Positions 55,586 to 62,668 of a stretch of DNA of 64,000 bases are shown here, piece by piece. This stretch comes from Nocardia jejuensis NBRC 103114. Its GTDB lineage: Bacteria; Actinomycetota; Actinomycetes; Mycobacteriales; Mycobacteriaceae. The position numbers and the translations under genes are program-made. The stretch's first letter is position 1. The number at the start of each line of letters is the position of its first letter. Under the pieces are notes generated by a model, which did not search any database, was not told the origin of the DNA, and saw only the letters and a program-made list of their open reading frames with translations. The stretch covers positions 310,001-374,000 of the forward strand of contig NZ_BDBU01000016.1 in assembly GCF_001613145.1 (NCBI RefSeq). Direction: 5' to 3'.

Positions 55586-55868
55586 GACGTGCCTCTCTGT
55601 CGTGTGATGCGGAAACCATCGGAACAGGTGCTCGGCGTTCGTCTTCAGAATGGACTGCGGCGCGGCCGCCGTGGCAGCCGGGTACCCGTGGCATCGACCC
55701 GCGTTCCGATCGATGAGATCCAGGCTAGGAGCGCGGTGGGCATCCGCACCCCACCCGTTCGGGGTGAACCGCCCGATCGCGGTTCACCCGAAACGAACGA
55801 GGCCGGTGCGCCGATCTCGCTCATACCGTCTGGTCTTATCTGCGACTGCGTTCCCGGAGGAGATCTCG

Positions 55869-57254
55869 ATGCCCGTTGCTCGGACGCCCCACATCTCTGC
55901 CGTACGGAGCTTTCACCTTCCCATCGACCGGATCCGCACCGACCGCCGTGCGTCCGCCACGCGCACGCCCGGAGTTCGACACCCGATCACATGGAGATCC
56001 CATGTCGAAGCCCTCACCATGTGCCTGGCCGGGGTGGTCGCGGGACTCGCGGTCATGGTGCCGGTCGACTACCGCTGGCTGAGCCACGGCTCGGCACTGG
56101 AATTGCAGATGCTGGTGTCGAACATCCCGTTCGCCACCGCCGCCGCGGCGCTGGCCGCCGTGGTCACCGCGGTCCTGTGCGGCGTCGGGCAGCCGCGACT
56201 CGGTTGGCTGGTCGCCTGGGTGAGCATGACCTTGCTGTTGATCGGGCACCTGATCGCGGGTGGACTCACCGACGGGTTGGTGACCTCGGGCTTCGCCGAC
56301 GCCATCACCGGCGGCGTGGTCATCGGCGCCTTGGCGGCGGTGGCGGCGGGACGCTCGCGGGCGGTGATCGGGCTGCTGCTGGGCAGTCTGTCGGGCATCG
56401 TCATCGGGAATGTGACGCCGCTGCCCGCCGGAGAGCAGTTCCACTCGATCGTGCGCTGGGCGCTCCTGGACCCGCCGCCGCTGCCGCTGATCGTGACCGC
56501 GACCGCGTTGCTGGGCTGGTGCGCCTGGCGCCATCGGTTGCGGGAGGAGCCGGGCGTCGAGCCCACGGAGATCCCCCTGCGCCCGGTCGTGGCGGCCCTG
56601 GTCCTGGTGGTGGCCGCCCTCGCGCGATCGGAATGGACCGCGGGCCATCCGCATTGGGTGGTGCAATTGGCCGCCGGAGTCGTGCTGACGGTGTTCGCGA
56701 CGCTGGTCGCGGCGTTCCTGCTGCCCGCCCGGGAGGGCATCCTGGTCTCGCTCGCGGTCGCCTTCGGCGCGGCGGGCAATATCATCGCCGCCGTGCCGCG
56801 ACCGGAATGGACCATCCCGCTGCTGGTGGTGGCCGTGGCGGGCGGCCTCGGGGCCGGACACCGCTGGCCCGTGCCCGCCGCCGCGGTCGCGGCCACGATC
56901 ATGCTCGCGGTGTTCGCGACGATGACCGACGGTGCCGCGGGCACGGTGTCGGCGGCCGGCGGCGTCGCGGTCGCGGCGATCGGCGGCTACTGCTTCGGAA
57001 CCGCTGTGCCGCAGCAGTTTCCGAGTGTGGCGATCACCATGCTGTTCGTCCCCACGGTGGTCGTGACGGTGATCGGTCACCGTCCCGTCGCCCGCGGCGA
57101 CGACGCCGCGATGTGGTTTCGCGGCACGCCGCCGTCCGACTGGGGTCCGGGCTGGACGGCGGTGGCCATCACGGTCGGATGCGGGGCGATCTCGCTGGTG
57201 CTGCATCGCATGCGACCGGTGGGACGGGAATCGCACACGCTGTCCGCCGCGTAG
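55869..57254 (+). CDS. Polytopic membrane protein of unknown function
   Basis: This 461-residue protein starts with about 45 hydrophilic, arginine-rich residues. It continues with roughly 11-12 membrane segments rich in Ala, Val and Gly, such as LTMCLAGVVAGLAVMVPVDY (about 48-67) and IVIGNVTPLPAGEQFHSIVR bordering a periplasmic loop. I see no MFS, ABC or permease signature. The start MPVARTPHI follows GGAGG by about 8 bases. The nearest genes are an esterase and a zinc ribbon protein, which give no functional hint. Confidence 0.75.
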   Translation: MPVARTPHISAVRSFHLPIDRIRTDRRASATRTPGVRHPITWRSHVEALTMCLAGVVAGLAVMVPVDYRWLSHGSALELQMLVSNIPFATAAAALAAVVTAVLCGVGQPRLGWLVAWVSMTLLLIGHLIAGGLTDGLVTSGFADAITGGVVIGALAAVAAGRSRAVIGLLLGSLSGIVIGNVTPLPAGEQFHSIVRWALLDPPPLPLIVTATALLGWCAWRHRLREEPGVEPTEIPLRPVVAALVLVVAALARSEWTAGHPHWVVQLAAGVVLTVFATLVAAFLLPAREGILVSLAVAFGAAGNIIAAVPRPEWTIPLLVVAVAGGLGAGHRWPVPAAAVAATIMLAVFATMTDGAAGTVSAAGGVAVAAIGGYCFGTAVPQQFPSVAITMLFVPTVVVTVIGHRPVARGDDAAMWFRGTPPSDWGPGWTAVAITVGCGAISLVLHRMRPVGRESHTLSAA

Positions 57255-57299
57255 GCTCCGGCCTTCCCCGGTGCGCGTTCCACCTGATCAGGGGCCCGC

Positions 57300-57476
57300 T
57301 CAGGCGACCCGGTCGTTCTCGCGGTCGGCGAGCGAACTGGAACCCGCGGCCGCCACGACCGTCCCGTGCTCGAGGATCAGCCATCGACCGCAGATGCAGC
57401 GCAGGTAGCGGACCCCCGCGTGGGCGGACACGAGTTCGGGTGCGGGCCAGGCGCAGGTCGGGCAGGTAGCGATCAT
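57300..57476 (-). CDS. Small zinc-ribbon protein
   Basis: This 58-residue protein begins MIATCPTCAWPAPELVSAHA and later has LRCICGRWLILEHG. The pairs CPTC and CIC-G make a typical zinc ribbon. No function is known. The GGAGG preceding the ATG is only one or two bases away, closer than usual, so the start should be treated with caution; a start 12 codons upstream (57512) would overlap the divergent CGNR gene. Only 25 bases separate it from that gene. Confidence 0.6.
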   Translation of the reverse strand: MIATCPTCAWPAPELVSAHAGVRYLRCICGRWLILEHGTVVAAAGSSSLADRENDRVA

Positions 57477-57501
57477 GCCTCCAGCCTGATGTAATGGTCT
57501 A

Positions 57502-58002
57502 GTGCATTTCAACCCTTACGGCGGGGTGGCCGCCGAGCTGGCCGTGCGGCTGGTGAACGCCGCGCCGGATCGGGATCTGCTCGAGCTGCTCGACGAGGCC
57601 GGGTACAAGCCGATCCGGACGCTCGATGCGCGTCAGATCGCCGAATTGCGCCGCTGGACAACGCGACTCGAGGAGGTCTTCACCGCCCCCACCGTCGAAC
57701 TCCTCAACGGTCTGCTCGCCGAGACGACCAGTCGGCCGTACATCTCCACCCACGACGGACGTGCCCCGCACCTGCACTACTCCGCGGAGGAGGCCCCCAC
57801 CGACGAGCGGGTGAAGGCGTACACCGCGGCCGGGCTCGCGGAGTTGTTCTGCGAGAACCCGGACCGGATCGGCCGCTGCGCGCGGGAGGGCTGCGGCCTG
57901 GTGTTCGTCGACACCTCCCGTAACGGCCGGCGCCGGTTCTGCTCGACTCGATGCTCCAACCGCGTGCACGTGGCGGAGCATCGAGTGCGGCGTTCGGAGT
58001 GA
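57502..58002 (+). CDS. CGNR zinc-finger (ABATE-domain) protein
   Basis: This 166-residue protein has the usual N-terminal ABATE-like region (LAVRLVNAAPDRDLLELLDE, about 12-31) and a C-terminal finger: CAREGCGLVFVDTSRNGRRR followed by FCSTRCSNRVHVAEHR, i.e. C-x4-C ... C-x3-C with the CSNR variant of CGNR. These are putative stress regulators in actinobacteria. The GTG at 57502 lies 6 bases after TGTAAT (57490-57495), suggesting a leaderless start. Divergent from the small zinc ribbon gene. Confidence 0.82.
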   Translation: MHFNPYGGVAAELAVRLVNAAPDRDLLELLDEAGYKPIRTLDARQIAELRRWTTRLEEVFTAPTVELLNGLLAETTSRPYISTHDGRAPHLHYSAEEAPTDERVKAYTAAGLAELFCENPDRIGRCAREGCGLVFVDTSRNGRRRFCSTRCSNRVHVAEHRVRRSE

Positions 58003-58077
58003 GATCGTCTCCCCGAGTGGAGTTTTGCCGGGGAGGGCGTTCCGGTGCCGAGTGATTCCGCGTGACGGGCGCGCGGA

Positions 58078-59769
58078 TCAGGCCGCGGGCTCGGCCTGCG
58101 CCGCGTGCAGCGCGGCGAGATAGCCGAAGACGATGGCGGGTCCGATGGTCGCGCCGGGCCCGGCATAGGTGTGGCCCATGACCGGTGAGCTGGCATTGCC
58201 CGCCGCGTACAGTCCGTCGATGACCGACCGATCCTCGCGCAGCACCCGGCCCGAGACATCGGTGACCAGCCCGCCCTTGGTGCCGAGATCGCCGGGCACC
58301 ATGCGCGCGGCGTAGAACGGACCCTGTTCCAGCGCACCGAGATTCGGATTCGGCTGGTGCCGCGGATCGCCGTAGTAGCGGTCGTAGGCGCTCTCACCGC
58401 GCCCGAAGTCCTCGTCCTTGCCGGTGGCGGCGAAGGTGTTGAACCGCGCGACCGTGGCCTCGAGGGTGGCGGCGGGAAGGCCGAGCTTCTCGGCCAGTTC
58501 GGGAATCGAGTTCGCGCGGGTCAGCGCGCCGGATTTGAACCAGCGGCCCGGAAGCGGCTGGCGCGGCGGCAGTCCGGCGAACAGGTACCGGTTGCGGTAG
58601 CGCTGATCGAACACCAGCCAGGCCGGAATGTTCTCGCCGGGGCCCGCGCCCTGACCGTGCTCGCCGCCGTACATGTGGTGGGTGGCCTCGACATACGGGA
58701 GCGATTCGTTCATGAAGCGCTCGGCGCGATCGTTGACGATGATGCTGCCGGGCAGATTGCGTTCGGCCAGGCAGAACCATGCCTGCCGGGGGAGCGGAAT
58801 GGACGGGCCCCACCAGGAGTCCTCCATGAATTCCACCGCGGCCCCGACACTCTGGCCCGCACGGATTCCGTCACCGGTATTGGCCTTCGCGCCCACGGTC
58901 CACTCGGTGCCGATCGGCTCGCGCTGATACTGCTTGCGCATGGTCTCGCTCTGCTCGAAGCCACCGGCCGCGATGATCACCCCGCGGCGCGCGGCGACGA
59001 CCTGTTCGGAACCGTTGCGCTGCACCACGACTCCGGTGACGCGCTCGTTCTCGGTGCGCAGCTCGATCAGCGGCGTGTTCAGCCACAGCGGCACGTTCGC
59101 CTGCCGCATGCCGACGCGCAGCATGGCGCTCAAGGCCTGACCGCGGGCCAGCAGATGCTGTCGCAGCAGCTGGCCCTTCGCCCAGCGGGCGCCGATCCGC
59201 AGCACCCGGAACGGTGCGCGGGGATTGCGCAGACCCAGGTGGAATTGCCGGAAATCGGCCTGGGTGGCGACGAAATTCGGTGGCGTCTTGGAATAGTCGG
59301 GTTCGAGATTGTCCAGCTCGGCGCCCAGGACCTTGCCGTTGTACGGCTTGGGCTCGACCGACCGGCCGTGCGCGCGGCCGCCGGGAGCCTCGGGGTAGTA
59401 GTCGGAGTAGCCGGGCACCCAGTTCAGTTGCAGCGGTGAGTGTTCCATCAGGAACGTCAGTGCCTCGGGTCCGCGATCGATGTAGGTGTCTATCCGCTCC
59501 TGTTCGCCTCGCTCGCCGACGATGCCGGTGAGGTAGGTGCGTGCGGCCTCGATGTCATCGGCCGGGGCCTGTGCGAGCAGCACGGAATTGCCCGGGATCC
59601 AGACGCCGCCGCCGGAGCGGGCGGTGGACCCGCCCCAGTGCGCGGCCTTTTCGATCAGAACCACCGACAAGCCCTGGTGCGCGGCGGTGATCGCCGCGGT
59701 CATGCCTGCCGCGCCGGATCCGACCACGATCACATCGAAGGTCTCGGCGGCATCGCTGTTGTACTGCAT
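58078..59769 (-). CDS. kstD: 3-oxosteroid 1-dehydrogenase
   Basis: This 563-residue flavoprotein has exactly the length I recall for KstD of M. tuberculosis (Rv3537). The FAD motif is VIVVGSGAAGMTAAITAAHQ (about 13-32), followed by GGSTARSGGGVWIPGNSVL (about 46-64). SDYYPEAPGGRAHGRSVEPK (about 121-140) contains catalytic tyrosine candidates. The C-terminal GLYAAGNASSPVMGHTYAGP, then GATIGPA, carries the last catalytic Tyr and Gly. It introduces the C1-C2 double bond in ring A of 3-ketosteroids during sterol breakdown. It follows a TetR gene by 56 bases on the same strand; no other cholesterol gene is in the window, so this may be one of several paralogues. Confidence 0.9.
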   Translation of the reverse strand: MQYNSDAAETFDVIVVGSGAAGMTAAITAAHQGLSVVLIEKAAHWGGSTARSGGGVWIPGNSVLLAQAPADDIEAARTYLTGIVGERGEQERIDTYIDRGPEALTFLMEHSPLQLNWVPGYSDYYPEAPGGRAHGRSVEPKPYNGKVLGAELDNLEPDYSKTPPNFVATQADFRQFHLGLRNPRAPFRVLRIGARWAKGQLLRQHLLARGQALSAMLRVGMRQANVPLWLNTPLIELRTENERVTGVVVQRNGSEQVVAARRGVIIAAGGFEQSETMRKQYQREPIGTEWTVGAKANTGDGIRAGQSVGAAVEFMEDSWWGPSIPLPRQAWFCLAERNLPGSIIVNDRAERFMNESLPYVEATHHMYGGEHGQGAGPGENIPAWLVFDQRYRNRYLFAGLPPRQPLPGRWFKSGALTRANSIPELAEKLGLPAATLEATVARFNTFAATGKDEDFGRGESAYDRYYGDPRHQPNPNLGALEQGPFYAARMVPGDLGTKGGLVTDVSGRVLREDRSVIDGLYAAGNASSPVMGHTYAGPGATIGPAIVFGYLAALHAAQAEPAA

Positions 59770-59825
59770 AGCTTTTCAACCCTTGTTCGTCGGTCGTGCG
59801 ATATAGCTGTGTGAGGTGCCGGACG

Positions 59826-60413
59826 TCAGGAGCGCCAGCGCTCGTCGAGGACCGCGCTCAGCGCGCCCTCGACGCACACCGGTAGCGAGGCGGCTCGGTC
59901 CTGCGGACTGCGCAGCCATTGCAGATACCCGAATTCCGCCGCCGCGAGCATGAGGTGCACCAGTAGCCCCGGATTGGAATCCACCTCGGGATCGCGCGAC
60001 ATCCGTTGCGCGACAAGCGCGACCAGTCTTCCTCGATGCTCCGGGGTGATCAGCGCGACCCGGTCCAGCAGATGCGGCGCGGTCCGGAACGCGGCCCGCC
60101 ACTGCTCGAGCTCCTCGGCCCCGATGGTCGTGGACCGAGCCAGAATCGACTGTGCCAGCGCCACATCCGCCGATTCGCCCGTCGGCCGGTCCTCCAGCAG
60201 CGCCGCGATCCCCGCGCCGCCCTCGCGCACCGGATCCAGCAGCAGATCCTCCTTGCTGCGGACGTGCCGGAAGTACGTGCTCGGCGAAATCCCCGCCGCC
60301 GCCGCGATCTGCTCCGTCGTGACCGCCTCGAACCCGGACCGCGAGAACAACTCGAACGCCGCCCGCTGAATATCGGCCCGAATCTGCCGCCGCTGCCGCT
60401 CCCGAAGTGACAT
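59826..60413 (-). CDS. TetR-family regulator
   Basis: This 195-residue protein has the TetR HTH: IQRAAFELFSRSGFEAVTTE, then QIAAAAGISPSTYFRHVRSK (about 16-57). The C-terminal ligand domain is variable. The start MSLRERQRRQI follows GAGAGG by 2-3 bases (GAGAGGTGATG); a longer frame begins inside the promoter and is unlikely. It is the first gene of a TetR-kstD pair and is preceded by a palindrome embedded in a TTGACA promoter, so it probably represses itself and kstD in response to a steroid or other lipid (inference). Confidence 0.85.
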   Translation of the reverse strand: MSLRERQRRQIRADIQRAAFELFSRSGFEAVTTEQIAAAAGISPSTYFRHVRSKEDLLLDPVREGGAGIAALLEDRPTGESADVALAQSILARSTTIGAEELEQWRAAFRTAPHLLDRVALITPEHRGRLVALVAQRMSRDPEVDSNPGLLVHLMLAAAEFGYLQWLRSPQDRAASLPVCVEGALSAVLDERWRS

Positions 60414-60481
60414 CACCTCTCCTCTCGAAGGCCCAGCCGTGAAAATCTCTGCTCCGCACCGACCCGGCCGCCTGGTGAAAG

Positions 60482-60509
60482 TATCTAGATATATGACAGT
60501 CACTGTCAA
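60482..60509 (-). promoter_or_regulatory. TetR-kstD promoter with overlapping palindromes
   Basis: A perfect inverted repeat TGACAGT (60494-60500), C, ACTGTCA (60502-60508) overlaps a consensus -35 box TTGACA on the minus strand (complement of 60504-60509). About 16 bases further downstream on that strand lies a -10-like TAGATA, inside a second perfect palindrome TATCTAGATA (60482-60491). This is 69-96 bases before the TetR gene start. A repressor bound here would block RNA polymerase. Confidence 0.7.
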
Positions 60510-60563
60510 GAAGGTACTTGATCGCAAGGAGAGTTTTTGTCGCGAGATTCGTGTTTGCGCTGG

Positions 60564-61379
60564 TCAGTTGACGAACTGGGTGACAACCATGGCGATCAGG
60601 ACCACGGTCAGAAACCCGAGATAGCCGATCGCGTGCGCCCGATCGGGGATCCTCGCGGCCAGGCGCCGGGTCAGTGCGATGGTCGGCAGCGCACCGGCCA
60701 GTAGCGCCGCGGCGGCGATCAGATCGATCTGCCCGAGATGCCCGGGCCGCGTCGTCGCGGGCGCGGCGGCGGCATACACGAGCGTGCCGACGAGTGCGAC
60801 CGGCAGGCTCAGTGGATTGGCCAGTGCGGCGGCCTCGGCCATCGCAAGCCCCCTGCGCCGCAACATCGGCACCGTCATCACGCTCCCGCCGACTCCGAGA
60901 AAGCTTGCGATGGCACCGATTCCGAGCCCACCCAGCGTCGAGATCGCGGTGCCCGGATGCTCGGGCGCGGCGGTTGCGGCACCGGATCGATCGAGGAAGA
61001 ACCCACGCCGCACGACGCAGTCCGCGATGGTGGCGGCGAGATAGGCGATGAACAGCGTCGTGAGCACGGCGGGTGCGGCCGCCACGGCGGCGAGTGCACC
61101 ACAGGCCGCCCCGATCGCGATGAACAGCGACAGCGGAAACAGATACTCGCGCCGCAGGTGGCCGGCCCGGAGCTGAGTGAGGGTCGCCACGGCCGCGTTC
61201 ACGATCATCACCGCGGTCGAGGTCGCCACCGCCACGTGCATCGCCTCCGGACCCGCCGTCGCGCCGGTGACCGCGAAAACCACGGGGACGGTGACGAATC
61301 CACCGCCGAAGCCGAAGAGCACCGTGGTGAGGCCGGACAGTGAGCCGAAGCAGAGCAGGACGAGAACGGAGGTGAGCAC
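60564..61379 (-). CDS. TauE/SafE-family membrane permease
   Basis: This 271-residue protein has about 8 membrane segments in two repeats. Each starts with the family motif: GLTTVLFGFGGGFVTVPVVF (about 14-33) and AIASFLGVGGSVMTVPMLRR (about 155-174), i.e. G-x-G-G-G/S-x-[VM]-x-V-P. TauE/SafE proteins are thought to move sulfonates, sulfoacetate or sulfite. The GTG start at 61379 has TAGCGT 7 bases upstream on the minus strand and no Shine-Dalgarno sequence, so it is probably leaderless. It is divergent from the AraC gene, 91 bases apart. Confidence 0.82.
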   Translation of the reverse strand: MLTSVLVLLCFGSLSGLTTVLFGFGGGFVTVPVVFAVTGATAGPEAMHVAVATSTAVMIVNAAVATLTQLRAGHLRREYLFPLSLFIAIGAACGALAAVAAAPAVLTTLFIAYLAATIADCVVRRGFFLDRSGAATAAPEHPGTAISTLGGLGIGAIASFLGVGGSVMTVPMLRRRGLAMAEAAALANPLSLPVALVGTLVYAAAAPATTRPGHLGQIDLIAAAALLAGALPTIALTRRLAARIPDRAHAIGYLGFLTVVLIAMVVTQFVN

Positions 61380-61470
61380 GCGTTCGACGCTAGATTCGGC
61401 CAAGGATGGCGCACAATCGATGCTTCGCCGTCTCCGATCGAGTTCGCGCCACCTCCGATAGGGTTCACGG

Positions 61471-62259
61471 GTGCGAAACATCCCGGTGGACGAGGTCGAG
61501 GACGTGGACCGCGCCGTGCTCGCCATCGGCACCGACTACCCGCCCGGACACCTGCTCGGTTTCCATCGGCACCGGCGCGCTCAACTTCTGTACGGGGCGA
61601 CGGGAACCATGGTGGTCGAAACCGCGCACGGGAGCTGGACCGTGCCCCCGCAGCGCGCGGTCCTGATCCCGCCCGAGACCGACCATCAGGTGCTGATGGA
61701 CGGCGTCAGCACGCGCAGCCTCTACGTGGAACCCGCTGCGGTGGCCTGGTTTCCGCAGCGGTGTCAGGTCGTCGAGGTCTCACCGCTGCTGCGGCAACTG
61801 TTGCTCGACGCGGTCGATACCGAGGCCGAATACGATCGTCACGGCCGCGACGGGGCGCTGATGGAGTTGATCCTTTTCGAATTGCGGCGGCTCACGCCGT
61901 TGCCGTTCGAGTTGCCGCTGCCCGCGCATGCCGCGCTGCGGGCTCTGTGCGAGCACTTGCAGACCGCACCCGATCTGCATGCGACGCCCGCGGCCTGGGC
62001 GGCGCACCTGAGCGTGAGTCCGCGGACCTTCAACCGTTTGTTCCTGGAGCAGACGGGTGTGACCTTCCAGCAGTGGCGGCAGCGGGCGAGTGTGCTGCAC
62101 GCGATCAGGCTGCTGTCGGCGGGGGCGACGGTCACCGGGGTAGCGACGGCGCTCGGATATGACACCCCGGCGGCGTTCTCCGCCATGTTTCGCAGGCAGG
62201 TCGGGCGGACACCGAACTCCTTCCGTCCGGCGCCGGGCACGGCGGGCTCGCAGGTGTAG
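61471..62259 (+). CDS. AraC-family regulator with N-terminal cupin
   Basis: This 262-residue protein has an N-terminal cupin-like sensor: PGHLLGFHRHRRAQLLYGAT (about 25-44, His cluster) and VPPQRAVLIPPETDHQVLMD. Two C-terminal helix-turn-helices follow (AAHLSVSPRTFNRLFLEQTG near 180; GVATALGYDTPAAFSAMFRR near 230). The GTG start lies 6 bases after TAGGGT (61459-61464), again leaderless-like. It is divergent from the TauE-type permease gene, the most likely target. Confidence 0.87.
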   Translation: MRNIPVDEVEDVDRAVLAIGTDYPPGHLLGFHRHRRAQLLYGATGTMVVETAHGSWTVPPQRAVLIPPETDHQVLMDGVSTRSLYVEPAAVAWFPQRCQVVEVSPLLRQLLLDAVDTEAEYDRHGRDGALMELILFELRRLTPLPFELPLPAHAALRALCEHLQTAPDLHATPAAWAAHLSVSPRTFNRLFLEQTGVTFQQWRQRASVLHAIRLLSAGATVTGVATALGYDTPAAFSAMFRRQVGRTPNSFRPAPGTAGSQV

Positions 62260-62501
62260 CCCAGGGGTTGCCGATTCTGGTCGGAGGGTCGCGGGCGGGG
62301 AGGTTCTGACGAAATTCCTACGCCGATCGGGCGGATGTTGACGACCTCGGTTCGCCGGATGGGGCGACGCTGTAAGTGGAGCGTCAAGGCGGCGGCCCGG
62401 GGTGCCAAGAAACCGTAAAGACGGCGGAAAACGGGTCGGTCGAGCGCTTGACTCGCTCCGGCGCATCAGCGATGCGTCGTTGTCGAAGAGAGGTTTCGAA
62501 A
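62260..62501. promoter_or_regulatory. kdpFA upstream region
   Basis: These 242 bases carry the kdpFABC promoter. The segment near 62307-62323 (TGACGAAATTCCTACGC) partly matches the region before kdpDE. A GAGAGG ribosome-binding site precedes the 27-codon peptide. I looked for a c-di-AMP (ydaO-type) riboswitch and could not find its conserved blocks. Confidence 0.4.
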
Positions 62502-62585
62502 ATGTCCGTCGTGGTGTTCACGGTGCTGACGGTGGCGATCTTCGCCCTGCTCGGTCTGATCCAGCGTGGGGTGGAGCGGCTGTGA
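62502..62585 (+). CDS. 27-residue membrane peptide preceding kdpF
   Basis: An ATG at 62502, after AGAGAGG, opens 27 codons for MSVVVFTVLTVAIFALLGLI plus QRGVERL: a single membrane helix with a short basic C-terminus. Its TGA overlaps the kdpF GTG (GTGA), so translation is coupled. It is distinct from KdpF. Its place at the head of the operon suggests a role with the KdpFABC pump or in translation of kdpF (inference). Confidence 0.65.
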   Translation: MSVVVFTVLTVAIFALLGLIQRGVERL

Positions 62586-62668
62586 TTCAGAACATTGTCG
62601 GTCTGATTCTGGCCGTCGGCGTCGCCGGCTATCTGGTCGCGGCACTGCTGTTCCCGGAGAGGTTCTGA
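62582..62668 (+). CDS. kdpF: KdpF small subunit
   Basis: This 28-residue peptide, starting GTG, reads MIQNIVGLILAVGVAGYLVA at the N-terminus and ends LLFPERF, the standard KdpF pattern (N-[IV]-[VI]-G-L ... L-x-x-PE-[RK]-F). KdpF stabilises the KdpFABC complex in the membrane. It overlaps the upstream peptide gene by 4 bases and is directly followed by the kdpA GTG. Confidence 0.9.
   Translation: MIQNIVGLILAVGVAGYLVAALLFPERF

Noticed and set aside
62260..62501. c-di-AMP (ydaO) or other riboswitch before kdpF
   Set aside because: No conserved blocks of the known class were found; only a promoter region can be claimed.
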